In this document: piece by piece, positions 1 through 11,957 of the stretch
Position numbering within the stretch: position 1 is the stretch's first letter
Layout of the letters: each line of letters begins with the position of its first letter
Source of the DNA: Macrostomum hystrix
Lineage: Eukaryota; Platyhelminthes; Macrostomidae
NCBI GenBank assembly: GCA_950097015.1
Contig: CATNEN010000039.1
Coordinates: 7,952,501 to 8,016,500, forward strand
DNA length: 64,000 nt
Direction: 5' to 3'
Notes under the pieces: model-generated
Databases searched by the model: none
Told to the model about the DNA's origin: nothing
Seen by the model: the letters and a program-made list of their open reading frames with translations, nothing else
Program-made: the position numbers and the translations under genes

Positions 1-110
1 ACCTGATCCTGTTCTAATTACCTGATCCTGTTCTAATTACCTGATCCTGTTCTAACTACCTAATCCTGTTCTAAATACTTAATCTGTTCTAATTTCTGTT
101 CTACTAAGCA
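1..110. repeat. 19-bp minisatellite, right end
   Basis: Three good copies of a 19-bp unit (acctgatcctgttctaatt) followed by about two decayed copies. The array is cut by the window edge, so its true length is unknown. Confidence 0.85.
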
Positions 111-397
111 ATCCGGAATTAGATCTGGCCGGCTATCGATCTAAGCTGTTCAAAGTTTCGTTGCTCAACTCAGTTTACATTAGACTTTAACTAAAGCCTT
201 TATATTTCCTAGCTTGGCAGGACCTTATTGTGCACTACCTTTCTCTCTCGCAGCTGCCTCTATGTCTGAAACTTCAGCAAGCAGAGCGTCAAAGAAAACA
301 CGGCAGAGGAGTGAAGTCTTGGATTTCTACCCGACCGGGACAGGCCTCCCCCGGCTCCCCGGAGCGGCTCTGATCCACTGCTAATTTGAGTGCGGAA

Positions 398-438
398 CAG
401 CCAATCAGAGCGCTGGAGGGGGCAGTGAGCTATTTTTA
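398..438 (+). promoter_or_regulatory. candidate CCAAT/TATA promoter
   Basis: A GC-rich island (about 290-470) carries a perfect CCAAT box in the context agCCAATcag at 401 and an AT-rich TATA-like tatttttaga at 431. The same agCCAATcagagc string lies at the start of the ethanolamine kinase gene in this window. No convincing downstream gene is visible: a 64-codon ORF from 513 runs into a repeat array. This is a suggestion only. Confidence 0.25.
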
Positions 439-723
439 GAACACGCGGCAACCACCTCGCAACCTGCGTTAGAAAGCTTTTTCCCGCTATTCCAGCCAAC
501 CCCAGTTTATTCATGCATTGCGCTTATGGGTCCAATTTTGAAAAGCTGAAAAATTTGGCACGCACACACACAACACGCAAGTACTTAAGTTTCAGCCACC
601 GTACTGCAACAGGTGCTGGCGCAGTTTCGTGCTCAAACACGTATAATCTAATCCAGAACTTGAGTAATGTGAGAAAGTCAGATCGGAGTCCCCAGAAGAA
701 CCTGTGAAGATTGGAAGAACCAA

Positions 724-2898
724 TGGGATGTGAGCAAGACGATTCAAGGAATTATTAGGGATGTGAGCATGACGATTCCAGGAACTATTAGGGATGTGAG
801 CATGACGATTCCAGTAACTATTGGGGATGTGAGCATGACGATTCCAGGAATTATTGGGGATGTGAGCATGACGATTCCAGGAACTATTGGGGATGTGAGC
901 ATGACGATTCCAGGAACCATTGGGGATGTGAGCATGACGATTCCAGGAATTATTGGGGATGTGAGCATGACGATTCCAGGAACTATTGTGGATGTGAGCA
1001 TGACGATTCCAGGAACTATTGGGGATGTGAGCATGACGATTCCAGGAACCATTGGGGATGTGAGCATGACGATTCCAGGAATTATTGGGGATGTGAGCAT
1101 GACGATTCCAGGAACTATTGGGGATGTGAGCATGACGATTCCAGGAATTATTGGGGATGTGAGCATGACGATTCCAGGAATTATTGGGGATGTGAGCATG
1201 ACGATTCCAGGAACTATTGGGGATCTGAGCATGACGATTCCAGGAATTATTGGGGATGTGAGCATGACGATTCCAGGAATTATTGGGGATGTGAGCATGA
1301 CGATTCCAGGAACTATTGGGGATCTGAGCATGACGATTCCAGGAATTATTGGGGATGTGAGCATGACGATTCCAGGAACTATTGGGGATCTGAGCATGAC
1401 GATTCGAGGAATTATTGGGGATGTGAGCATGACGATTCCAGGAACTATTGGGGATCTGAGCATGACGATTCCAGGAACTATTGGGGATCTGAGCATGACG
1501 ATTCCAGGAATTATTGGGGATGTGAGCATGACGATTCCAGGAACTATTGGGGATGTGAGCATGACGATTCCAGGAATTATTGGGGATGTGAGCATGACGA
1601 TTCCAGGAACTATTGGGGATGTGAGCATGACGATTCCAGGAATTATTGGGGATGTGAGCATGACGATTCCAGGAATTATTGGGGATGTGAGCATGACGAT
1701 TCCAGGAATTATTGGGGATGTGAGCATGACGATTCCAGGAACTATTGGGGATGTGAGCATGACGATTCCAGGAATTATTGGGGATGTGAGCATGACGATT
1801 CCAGGAACTATTAGGGATGTGAGCATGACGATTCCAGGAATTATTGGGGATGTGAGCATGACGATTCCAGGAACTATTGGGGATCTGAGCATGACGATTC
1901 CAGGAATTATTGGGGATGTGAGCATGACGATTCCAGGAATTATTGGGGATGTGAGCATGACGATTCCAGGAACTATTAGGGATGTGAGCATGACGATTCC
2001 AGGAATTATTGGGGATGTGAGCATGACGATTCCAGGAACTATTGGGGATGTGAGCATGACGATTCCAGGAATTATTGGGGATGTGAGCATGACGATTCCA
2101 GGAACTATTAGGGATGTGAGCATGACGATTCCAGGAATTATTGGGGATCTGTGCATGACGATTCCAGGAACTATTGGGGATGTGAGCATGACGATTTCAG
2201 GAATTATTGGGGATCTGAGCATGACGATTCCAGGAACTATTGGGGATGTAAGCATGACGATTCCAGGAATTATTGGGGATGTGAGCATGACGATTCCAGG
2301 AATTATTGGGGATGTGAGCATGACGATTCCAGGAATTATTGGGGATGTGAGCATGACGATTCCAGGAACTATTGGGGATCTGAGCATGACGATTCCAGGA
2401 ACTATTGGGGATGTGAGCATGACGATTCCAGGAATTATTGGGGATGTGAGCATGACGATTCCAGGAACTATTGGGGATGTGAGCATGACGATTCCAGGAA
2501 TTATTGGGGATGTGAGCATGACGATTCCAGGAACTATTAGGGATGTGAGCATGACGATTCCAGGAATTATTGGGGATGTGAGCACGACGATTCCAGGAAC
2601 TATTGGGGATGTGAGCATGACGATTTCAGGAATTATTGGGGATCTGAGCATGACGATTCCAGGAACTATTGGGGATGTAAGCATGACGATTCCAGGAATT
2701 ATTGGGGATGTGAGCATGACGATTCCAGGAATTATTGGGGATGTGAGCATGACGATTCCAGGAATTATTGGGGATGTGAGCATGACGATTCCAGGAATTA
2801 TTGGGGATCTGTGCATGATGATTCCAGGAACTATTGGGGATGTGAGCATGACGATTCCAGGAACTATGGGGATGCAAGATAACAATTCAAGGATCAAT
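724..2898. repeat. 33-bp minisatellite, about 65 copies
   Basis: The unit is gatgtgagcatgacgattcc plus aggaa(t/c)tattggg. Two common variants (aattattg and aactattg) are interleaved, with scattered g/c and g/a changes. Because 33 is a multiple of three and the unit lacks stops in some frames, ORFs of 764 codons on plus and 717 on minus cross it. The variant positions change amino acids (Ile/Thr, Val/Leu, Gly/Arg) rather than silent sites, so I see no sign of protein selection. Confidence 0.95.
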
Positions 2899-3024
2899 TT
2901 GACGTGGGGTGGCGATTCTGTACTCTCTATGGAGATGTTGACAATACCCCTGGTGCTAGTGTTACGAGTTTATAGTACAGTTATTGGCTGTGGGTTGGTC
3001 GCTAAAAACTGTGCTTTTTTATAA

Positions 3025-4050
3025 TCACTACTGGATAGTAGTATTATTGAACATATAAAATAAATGTAACTCAACCTGATGGCTTCCCTCTTAAGTACGA
3101 ATTAGTTAAGCTAATTGGTCCCCCAAATATCGGGTGGACGAGCTAGTCACTGTATACTTAACAATGCTCATAATTTATTAATTGCAGCAGACTTTTATGG
3201 TCCTGCAGACAGCACACTCTCACACTGATAAGGACTGTCGTCAGCTGTGTGTATTAGTTATGAAAATGCACACGCTTGACAGCATTGTCAAAATAACAAT
3301 GGAACTGTTTTAATATAGGGCTCGTTTTAAGCAGAATGTGTCAGTTAAAGTTTTTCGTTTCAGAAATTGTCCAAATTCGACAAGCAAAACTTTATTTCTT
3401 AATAATTAAATTAATTTCTAGAGCGAATGCGGTTGCTAAGTCAAGAGTTGTTCAGGATGAGGCGATATTTGGATTTGGAGATGATGAAAGCTAAGAATGT
3501 TATTGTGAAAAATTAAAATCATATCAATATGGTAATAAAAAGTTATGAATAAAAATATAAGTCAATCATCTGTTACAAATTAGTAATAGAACTTTTAAAA
3601 ATGCGCAAAAAGCTGCAATGTACAATTTCTTTAAGGGTCGTTCCACTTGATTAAACTTAATTTAAACAATTCTACAAGTAAATAATATTTAATATGAATA
3701 ACAAAAAGAAAAACAAAAAAACAGAATAGTAGCAAAGCAATATAATTAGCACAACGTACAATGTCTTATACTGTCTGGATTAATGTGATCTATTAACAAC
3801 AGCTGCAAATGGTTAAAGTGTTTACATTAAATTAAAACAAATACTTAAAAAAGTGTTTTTTTGCAATTTAAAACCCAATCGAAAATCTGGATCATAAAGA
3901 AACTATTTGAAATATGGTAGCATTGATGAATGAAAAATATAATATTTTGTTAAACTTGATAAAAATTAGTATCTGACTGGTAGGGTCAACAAATTCTGAA
4001 GTTGATGTTCCAAAAACTAAATCAAGAGAAGTCTCAGATCAGCTCTGCAC
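3025..4050. other. AT-rich intergenic DNA
   Basis: I see no gene, RNA or repeat array in this stretch. It is AT-rich with short A and T runs and stop codons in all frames. Confidence 0.6.
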
Positions 4051-4054
4051 AATG

Positions 4055-4098
4055 CTACACAATCACTATGCAGGTGTCCCACACTACGCAGGTTTTCG

Positions 4099-4129
<31 letters not shown>

Positions 4130-4402
4130 AATCTGCGATGGTGTTGAAGAGGATGCAGAGAGAGTCGGCGACGGCGGTGATGACGGCGACGGCTGCAGAG
4201 ATTTCCGCGCCAAGGCCAAGGAGCGTCTCCGATTCATGGTGGCTGCGGCAGCCGTGGCTGCGGCCTCCGCCTGCGATCCGGAGCAGCTCAGCTGCAGCGC
4301 CGCGATGTTCGGCGGCGTCACGGTCGAGTTTTTCGGCGTTCGCAGGATGAAGTGCGCAGGCGGCGGAGACGGCCGGCACAGCAGCGCCTTCTTTGTTTCC
4401 TG
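4055..4402 (-). CDS. possible poly-Gln coding exon
   Basis: This is a GC-rich open stretch unlike its AT-rich flanks. Read on minus it follows a plausible acceptor (ctctaaaccgacag) near 4403 and encodes a Pro/Ser/Ala-rich segment with an RRRS basic patch and a run of about ten Gln from a CTG/CAG tract at 4098-4128, ending at TAG (4055-4057). An in-phase donor-like gtagtg lies just after the Gln run. It is downstream of and on the same strand as the GPCR at 5064-7318, but that gene has its own stop. I do not recognise a family. It may be an exon of an unidentified gene or a non-coding CG-rich patch. Confidence 0.3.
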
Positions 4403-4490
4403 TCGGTTTAGAGAATTAGCGATTAGTTCACATGCAAAGGGATATTGTAACATGGGTGATATCGAATGTATCAAAGTGTAATACATTTAC

Positions 4491-5036
4491 TATCTGTATG
4501 TGGTACAGGTATCGGTATGTGGTACAGGTATTGGTATGTGGTACAGGTATCAGTATGTGGTACAGGTATTGGTATGTGGTACAGGTATCAGTATGTGGTA
4601 CAGGTATCGGTATGTGGTACAGGTATCGGTATGTGGTACAGGTATCGGTATGTGGTACAGGTATTGGCATGTGGTACAGGTATCGGTATGTGGTACAGGT
4701 ATTGGTATGTGGTACAGGTATTGGTATGTGGTACAGGTATTGGTATGTGGTACAGGTATCGGTATGTGGTACAGGTATCGGTATGTGGTACAGGTATCGG
4801 TATGTGGTACAGGTATTGGTATGTGATACAGGTATTGGTATGTGGTACAGGTATCGGTATGTGGTACAAGTATCGGTATGTGGTACAGGTATCGGTATGT
4901 GGTACAGGTATTGGTATGTGGTACAGGTATTGGTATGTGGTACAGGTATCGGTATGTGGTACAGGTATTGGTATGTGGTACAGGTATTGGTATGTGGTAC
5001 AGGTATCGGTATGTGGTACAGGTATCTAGGTATCTG
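4491..5036. repeat. 19-bp minisatellite, about 28 copies
   Basis: The unit is tatgtggtacaggtatcgg, with a c/t variant in tat(c/t)gg. Since 19 is not divisible by three, translation cycles through all frames every 57 bp; the unit has no stop, so all three plus frames stay open. It ends about 30 bp from the stop codon of the GPCR gene. Confidence 0.95.
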
Positions 5037-5063
5037 GGTTGGTGTCGTGATGCAGTTCAGGTT

Positions 5064-7318
5064 CTAGAATCGATATCGATCGATTCTACAAACCTGACGA
5101 AAAGTCGAGCTCGCAGCTGCATACACAAAGAAGTTCAGCAGAGAGTCCAGCACGGTCAGGATGTTGACAATGAAGATTGAGTTGTGGCCAAGCAGGTCCA
5201 GCTTAGGCAGCAGGTAGTGCGACAGCGTGCTGAGAAAAGTGGGCGACTCGAGCAGGCAGAAGATGAGCACCAGGGCCAACACCAGCACTGAAGTTCGGTA
5301 CTGCTGGGCAGCGTAGGAGCTCGACTGGCTGGTTGACAGCCGCTCAATTGGCTGGAGCTGCTGACTGCGCAGCGATTGGGACCTGGAACTGATGTGGCCA
5401 CTGACTGGTTTTGCTCACAATGGATCACAGCATTCGAATGAGAGATTATAATGAATGTGCTTGTAAGAAACATTTACCGAATCGACGGCTGCTGCTGCTC
5501 TTGCTGCTGCTGCTGTGGCTGCTGCTGCTCGGAGGGGCGCCGCCTCATCAGAAGTCGCAGATCGGCCCGCGAGCCTGGCAACTGGAAGTTGGAACTGCGC
5601 GACAGCTGCAGGATCCGCGTGACCTGACGGGCGCGGCGCAGCTTCACCAGCATCAGTACAGTCGGAAACGGGATGATGAGGGGCGGCAGCAGGGACTGGA
5701 AGGTGTAGAAGGCGATAGACGGCAGACCGGGTGCACCGATGGACTCTGCGGCTGGGCCGAGCGGAAACTGCTGCTGCTGCTGCTGCTGCTGGCTGACGTT
5801 TCCACTGTAGTTAGATTCCAACGTTGTCATTAGCGACATCATCGATGGCGAGGTTGGCGGGGACGGTGAAGTCAGCAGCGACAGCGGCTGGTGCAGCTGG
5901 GCGCCACTCAGCAATGGCCGCATCACCACCGAGCCCATCTCGGGGTCGCGTATGTTCTCGCACACGACGCCAATGTACTCCAGCCTGGCCAGGCAACCAA
6001 GAAACAGTCCGGCGACAACAATGAGGCCCAGTAGGAATTTTAGACGGCGCATTGTGAAGACCAGCTGCTGCCCGCGCGACGGAATGGGGTACCAGACCAG
6101 CTCGCAGCGGGACAGGCTCAGCACCACCATGTTCCAGTTGCGCACAGCCGAGGCTGCATTGATGCACACCTGTGTGAGTTTGGGATAACTATAGCTATGT
6201 CGTGACTGACCAACTTTTAACAGTAGAACGACCACGGGGGTATTTTAGATACTCACATTCTTATTTTTGCTGCAGTACTGCCAAAATATTAAATTAGACG
6301 CCATGAAAATCCAGAACATGAGGTAAAATTTACCGCTCTATCTGATAAAACGACTTCAACAATCCCAAAACATCGGCATCGTCAAGCTATTCAACGATTC
6401 TCGTCGCGGTGTCTGGGGGCAAAAGCCCCCAAAAAGGGCCTAATTTTTCTGCTCATAAAATTTCTTCGTGTAACCATGTTGGCTATTGTTGTTAGTTATA
6501 TTGTTGATTATTATTATTACAGAACCAATATGTATTCGCAATCCAGATCTTAGATGTCCTTGTCACAAGGATCTTCGACAAAAATCGCTGAATATATCGA
6601 CGTCAAACGTTTTTGAAAGTCAGTTCATCGTGGACTTTCACGAAAATCGGTCATTCGGTTTGGGAGCTATCGTGGAGTTGGCAGTGGGTATTTGAAATTT
6701 TGTGTGTGTGTTTGAATTCAGTGGAATAGAAAAACGTTTATATAGGGGGCTGTGGTCACTGACGCTCTATTGTGGCGACCTGCAGCCAGCGTCAAGGCAA
6801 CTCTGCTAATTCTGCCGACTCCTGAGCACACAGGTGTGCCTAGAAGTAACTTAGGCCTTCAGAGAATGAAATTTCACGAGAGTCCCCAAAGCCTTCCTCG
6901 CCATGCATTCGAATTCAGGGGCATTAGTGGTATAGTCGGACGCGCTATTGATTACGCTTATTCCGTAGTCAGTGATAATGCCACTCACCTGCAACAGAGA
7001 AGTGAGCGCATAGCTGGCTGGGCTGTGGTTGTGCTTGACTCCGCTGAACACCAGAACGGCCTCCAGCAGGATGGCAGACTGCAGCAGCACCTCCCAGACG
7101 GAGACGCTGACCAGCACTAGGCGAATTGCCCGATTGTCCCATCGCTGCCGCAGGAACACGAACAGGCTGAGCGCATTGGCGCACAGGGCCAGCAGGCTGA
7201 TTGGGCAGATGCAGGCGAGCATGTGGCGCTCCAGGTCCTGGTAGTCGTCATCGTGCAGCAGCCGGGTCAGGTTGAACTCGCCTGGTCGGCAGTGATTGTC
7301 GCGGATGAAAAAGAACAT
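5064..7318 (-). CDS. class A GPCR, three exons
   Basis: This is a seven-helix receptor of 448 residues. Exons in transcript order are 7318-6989, 6169-5478 and 5388-5064; all introns are GT-AG and phases match (0, then 2). TM1 is about residues 33-56, TM2 64-92 and TM3 102-130, which ends in LSRCELVWYP where DRY is expected. TM4 is about 152-172. A long second extracellular loop holds NYS and NVS glycosylation sites and a Gln run. TM5 follows, then a Gln/Arg-rich third intracellular loop; TM6 is ALVLIFCLLESP. TM7 has DSLLNFFVY in place of NPxxY, a style seen in invertebrate peptide (FMRFamide-like) receptors. The ligand is unknown. The ATG is the first in-frame Met of exon 1, and an upstream exon cannot be excluded. 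The exon order is supported by TM continuity across both junctions. Confidence 0.85.
6765..6845 (-). mobile_element. SINE family A tail fragment
   Basis: The reverse complement reads gtgtgctcaggagtc then ggcagaatt and ctggctg, matching the 3' part of the element at 14425-14760 in order. The fragment lies inside intron 1 of the GPCR gene. Confidence 0.5.
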
Positions 7319-7425
7319 GCCTGTGGCGCACTTGATCCTGACTGTTCCGCACCGATTGCGGGTTCTTGGCCTCCCTCCCGCTGCTACCGTGGGTGTCTAG
7401 ATTAAAGACGCTCGCGCTGTCAAGA

Positions 7426-7460
7426 GCTGATTGGCTGGAGCTGACTGTGGCCAATCAGAT
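7426..7460 (-). promoter_or_regulatory. paired inverted CCAAT boxes upstream of GPCR
   Basis: ATTGG at 7430-7434 and CCAAT at 7451-7455 form an inverted pair, both with perfect NF-Y type flanks (agCCAATcag and ggCCAATcag). They lie 110-140 bp upstream of the chosen GPCR start codon, a usual place for CCAAT boxes. No expression evidence is available. Confidence 0.35.
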
Positions 7461-7576
7461 TTCATGGCTTCGGTATGGCCATCGATTTTATCCTCCACAC
7501 TCGACTGAAATTCCGAACATACTGGAATTTCCCTCAAGCACTTCCAAAAAAGGAATGTCTTTAAATATGTATGGAG

Positions 7577-8116
7577 TGCCATTCAGAATAGAGAGTGCCA
7601 TTCTAGACAGAGAGAGTGCCATTCTGTACAGAGAGAGTGCCATTCTGTACAGAGAAAGTGCCATTCTGAAAAAAAGAGAGTGCCATTCTCTATAGAGAGA
7701 GTGCCATTCTGAACAGAGAGAGTGCCATTCTCTACAGAGAGAGTGCCATTCTGAACAGAGAGAGTGCCATTCTCTACAGAGAGAGTGCCATTCTGAACAA
7801 GAGAGAGTGCCATTCTGAACAAAAGAGTGTCATTCTGAACAGAGAGAGTGCATTTCTGAACAAGAGAGAGTGCCATTATGAACAAGAGAGAGTGCCATTC
7901 TGAACAAAAGAGTGTCATTCTGAACAGAGAGAGTGCATTTCTGAACAAGAGAGAGTGCCATTATGAACAAGAGAGAGTGCCATTCTGAACAAGAGAGTGC
8001 CATTCTGAACAAGAGAGTGCCATTCTGAACAAGAGAGTGCCATTATGAACAGAGAGAGTGCCATTCTGAACAAGATGAGTGCCATTATGAACAGAGAGAG
8101 TGCCATTCTGAACTCT
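7577..8116. repeat. 21-bp minisatellite, about 25 copies
   Basis: The unit is gtgccattctgaacagagaga, with deletions and substitutions. A block of about 83 bp (from 7806) is repeated immediately from 7889, showing duplication of several units at once. Confidence 0.9.
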
Positions 8117-8552
8117 CAGGAAATTGCGCATGAACTCATTAACTAATGAACTCATGAAGTCAGTCCCTTAATTGCGAACTCACTGATCCCCTCACATTTC
8201 GCCGTTAGATATCGTTGACAGGAAAAGTGCTAAGGACTCAAAATGAAATAATGGTCTTGTTAGGTAAATAATAGATTGCATAACAAATGAGTCGCCCCTA
8301 ATGTACCTGTGTGAGAGATTATACAAGCCCTACTTGAGTAGTTGGCAAACACTGCTCTGCTCAAAGCCTGCCAGGTCTTGCACTTTGAGGCCGTTGTGTT
8401 TAATCATAATCAGGACTAGCGAGAAAAGTGAGCGATTCGCTGCCCGACCGCTTGAAGGAGCTCTAAGCGGCCTGAAGAAAGTGATTTTATGTCCGTTCTG
8501 CGTGTATGCTAATCACCCTTGGCAATAGTTTAGCTTGCTGACAGGCGCTCAC
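8117..8552. other. unique spacer
   Basis: No gene is recognised. A 75-codon ORF at 8301-8528 has no recognisable domain, and I regard it as chance. Confidence 0.5.
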
Positions 8553-9598
8553 TGAGTGAGTGAGTGAGTGAGTGAGTGAGTGAGTGAGTGAGTGAGTGAG
8601 TGAGTGAGTGAGTGAGTGAGTGAGTGGGTGAGTGAGTGAGTGAGTGAGTGAGTGAGTGAGTGAGTGGGTGAGTGAGTGAGTGAGTGAGTGAGTGAGTGAG
8701 TGAGTGAGTGAGTGAGTGAGTGAGTGAGTGAGTGAGTGAGTGAGTGAGTGAGTGAGTGAGTGAGTGAGTGAGTGAGTGAGTGAGTGAGTGGGTGAGTGAG
8801 TGAGTGAGTGAGTGAGTGAGTGAGTGAGTGGGTGAGTGAGTGAGTGAGTGAGTGAGTGAGTGAGTGAGTGAGTGAGTGAGTGAGTGAGTGGGTGAGTGAG
8901 TGAGTGAGTGAGTGGGTGAGTGAGTGAGTGAGTGAGTGAGTGAGTGGGTGAGTGAGTGAGTGAGTGAGTGGGTGAGTGAGTGAGTGAGTGAGTGAGTGAG
9001 TGAGTGAGTGAGTGAGTGAGTGAGTGAGTGAGTGAGTGAGTGAGTGAGTGAGTGAGTGAGTGAGTGAGTGAGTGAGTGAGTGAGTGAGTGAGTGAGTGAG
9101 TGAGTGAGTGAGTGAGTGAGTGAGTGAGTGAGTGAGTGAGTGAGTGAGTGGGTGAGTGAGTGAGTGAGTGAGTGAGTGAGTGAGTGAGTGGGTGAGTGAG
9201 TGAGTGAGTGAGTGAGTGAGTGAGTGAGTGAGTGAGTGAGTGAGTGAGTGAGTGAGTGAGTGAGTGAGTGAGTGAGTGAGTGAGTGAGTGAGTGAGTGAG
9301 TGAGTGAGTGAGTGAGTGGGTGAGTGAGTGAGTGAGTGAGTGAGTGAGTGAGTGAGTGGGTGAGTGAGTGAGTGAGTGAGTGAGTGAGTGAGTGAGTGAG
9401 TGAGTGAGTGAGTGAGTGGGTGAGTGAGTGAGTGAGTGAGTGGGTGAGTGAGTGAGTGAGTGAGTGAGTGAGTGAGTGAGTGAGTGAGTGAGTGAGTGAG
9501 TGAGTGAGTGAGTGAGTGAGTGAGTGAGTGAGTGAGTGAGTGAGTGAGTGAGTGAGTGAGTGAGTGAGTGGTGAGTGAGTGAGTGAGTTAGTGAGTGA
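8553..9598. repeat. (TGAG)n microsatellite, about 1 kb
   Basis: This is an almost unbroken tetranucleotide tract of about 260 units. Rare GGTG variants (for example at 8627, 8667, 8791, 8831, 8891, 8915, 9151, 9191, 9319, 9359, 9419, 9443) interrupt it at spacings that recur, which implies an internal duplication. Confidence 0.98.
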
Positions 9599-10190
9599 TT
9601 TACGTCAGTGGCTCGTGTTGGCCCGTGTTATTAGGCAGCTTTTGTATTATCGATGACAGTTATCTAAACCCTGACAGGAAAACTGACTGGCAACAAGAAA
9701 CAGCTCGAACAGCACGATCTGGAGCAGCTAGTTTTATCCTCGAACTGGTCTCCCGTCAAATTTCGCGCAATCAAACCGACGGTCGGTGGAGCGCCAAAAT
9801 TGAAATTCGAGGCCTCATTGGCAGCGAAATAAACACCATTCGTTCGAGGGCAACACTTCCGATAAGAGAAGTCGCATATTAGGAGATTGCTGCTGCCCAG
9901 TCTTGTGTGCTTTAGCCGATAAATTGTTAATAAGGCCTGGAGTGTGTGTTGTTGCATTGTGCGTTAGAAGGGCAGGAGGATTGGGGCCGGTAGGAAGCAG
10001 ATAACGTCAAGGGGAGCAAACATGCCCTAGCAGGAGATGGCAGTGCCGCGAGGTGTGATTTCCAATTTAGGGACCCATTGGGATGCCCGTGTGCTACTTG
10101 AAGAGTGAGGAAGAATTGAAAAGTGTTCTCAACGCTTCAATAGGTTAACCATCCTAAAGGACTGCTTTCAACTGACGATACGAAATTTTT
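9599..10190. other. unique spacer
   Basis: ORFs of 95 and 97 codons overlap on opposite strands at 9595-9957, but neither shows a recognisable domain. Nothing else is seen. Confidence 0.5.
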
Positions 10191-11010
10191 ATGACGATGC
10201 TGATGGTGAGAAAGTGTGTGCGGACGATGCTGATGGTGAGAAAGTGTGTGCGGATGATGCTGAGGGTGAGAAAGTGTGTGATGACGATGCTGAGGTTGAG
10301 AAAGTGTGTGATGACGATGCTGATGGTGAGAAAGTGTGTGCGGACGATGCTGATGGTGAGAAAGTGTGTGAGGACGATGCTGAGGGTGAGAAAGTGTGTG
10401 ATGACGATGCTGATGGTGAGAAAGTGTGTGCGGACGATGCTGATGGTGAGAAAGTGTGTGCGGACGATGCTGATGGTGAGAAAGTGTTTCAGGAAGTTTC
10501 TGAGGGTGAGAAAGTGTGTGAGGACGATGCTGATGGTGAGAAAGTGTGTGAGGACGATGCTGAGGGTGAGAAAGTGTGTGAGGACGATGCTGAGGGTGAG
10601 AAAGTGTGTGAGGACGATGCTGAGGGTGAGAAAGTGTTTGAGGACGATGCTGAGGGTGAGAAAGTGTGTGAGGACGATGCTGAGGGTGAGAAAGTGTGTG
10701 AGGACGATGCTGAGGGTGAGAAAGTGTGTGAGGACGATGCTGAGGGTGAGAAAGTGTGTGAGGACGATGCTGAGGGTGAGAAAGTGTGTGAGGACGATGC
10801 TGAGGGTGAGAAAGTGTGTGAGGACGATGCTGAGGGTGAGAAAGTGTGTGAGGACGATGCTGATGGTGAGAAAGTGTGTGAGGACGATTATGAGGATGAG
10901 AAAGTGTGTGAGGAAGTTTCTGATGATGAGAAAGTGAGGAGGTTGCTAAGGATGAGAAAGTGTGTGAGGACGATGATGGGGATGAGAAAGTGTGCGAGGT
11001 CGATGCTGAG
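10191..11010. repeat. 30-bp minisatellite, about 27 copies
   Basis: The unit is gacgatgctgagggtgagaa followed by agtgtgtgag. Its length is a multiple of three, so long ORFs cross it on both strands: an acidic Cys-containing 10-residue repeat on plus and a His/Pro repeat on minus. Unit-to-unit changes alter residues (Glu/Asp, Glu/Ala, Cys/Phe), which argues against coding. Confidence 0.95.
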
Positions 11011-11585
11011 ATTCCAAAGGCTATACAGAGAGTACATAACAATATGTAGCCAACGATAGTTTCACGATGCAGAAATGTTTCTGTAATAAAGAAACCCATT
11101 AAAGGTTGTACCTAACAGCAACAATATAAAGAATGCAACGAAATCGTATTCTGTAGCATTGTAAGGGAGTAATAATGTGAGGGAGCCCGCACGAATGGTT
11201 CTTCTACTGTTGGCGGTAAAAAATCAAACAAAGCAAACTAAATAGAAGCTCAATTTTAACTAGAATAAGAATCGGCATTTACGCTCGTATCTAAAAGAAC
11301 TGATAAGAGAGATCTTTAAATGCTGCTTAATAGTAAGTTACAGGCACAATACAGATTACTACTAATTTATAAAAACTGTTGTCTACCCTGCGTTATTACG
11401 AGTATAACAAATTGCTGCACAGATTTAATTGTTGCCGACAGCGATAGCAATTACAGTTACTGAGAAGAACCCAAGGGGTGGAACAAGTCCGCCTAAGTAA
11501 TAATTGCTACTCAATGCGACTGTAGTTGCCGCTGCATGCAGACAATTTGACTTTTCTCAGTCCTCTGATACACTTCAGTCAAAGT
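11011..11585. other. AT-rich spacer
   Basis: I see no gene or repeat here apart from ordinary AT-rich sequence. Confidence 0.55.
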
Positions 11586-11957
11586 TCCCAGTTCAGTCTG
11601 TTTGTACTAGACAATATTCCCTGGTTCAGTCTGTTTGTACTAGACAATATTCCCTGGTTCAGTCAGTTTGTACTGGACAATATTCCCTGGTTCAGTCAGT
11701 TTGTACTAGACAATATTCCCTGGCTCAGTCTGTTTGTACTAGACAATATTCCCTGGTTCAGTCTGTTTGTACTGGACAATATTCCCTGGTTCAGTCAGTT
11801 TGTACTGGACAATATTCCGTGGTTCAGTCAGTTTGTACTGGACAATATTCCCTGGTTCAGTCTGTTTGTACTGGACAATATTCCCTGGTTCAGTCTGTTT
11901 GTACTGGACAACATTCCCTGGTTCAGTCTGTTTGTACTGGACAATATTCCCTGGTTT
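11586..11957. repeat. 33-bp minisatellite, about 11 copies
   Basis: The unit is cagtctgtttgtactagaca followed by atattccctggtt, with ct/ca and a/g variants. The short ORFs in this area are repeat translations. Confidence 0.95.

Noticed and set aside
260-514. 84-codon minus ORF in a GC-rich island
   Set aside because: No domain is seen; the island is better explained as a possible promoter.
730-3024. A 764-codon plus ORF and a 717-codon minus ORF with 11-residue repeats
   Set aside because: Both are translations of the same stop-free 33-bp unit. No genuine ATG context or signal peptide is present, and unit differences are mostly amino-acid changing.
8553-9598. TGAG tract as a telomere
   Set aside because: The unit is a plain tetranucleotide inside unique DNA on both sides, with no known telomere motif.
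10137-11099. Acidic Cys-repeat ORF (plus) and His/Pro-repeat ORF (minus)
   Set aside because: The frames follow from a 30-bp unit without stops on either strand; substitutions do not prefer silent sites. Only transcript or peptide data could rescue either.
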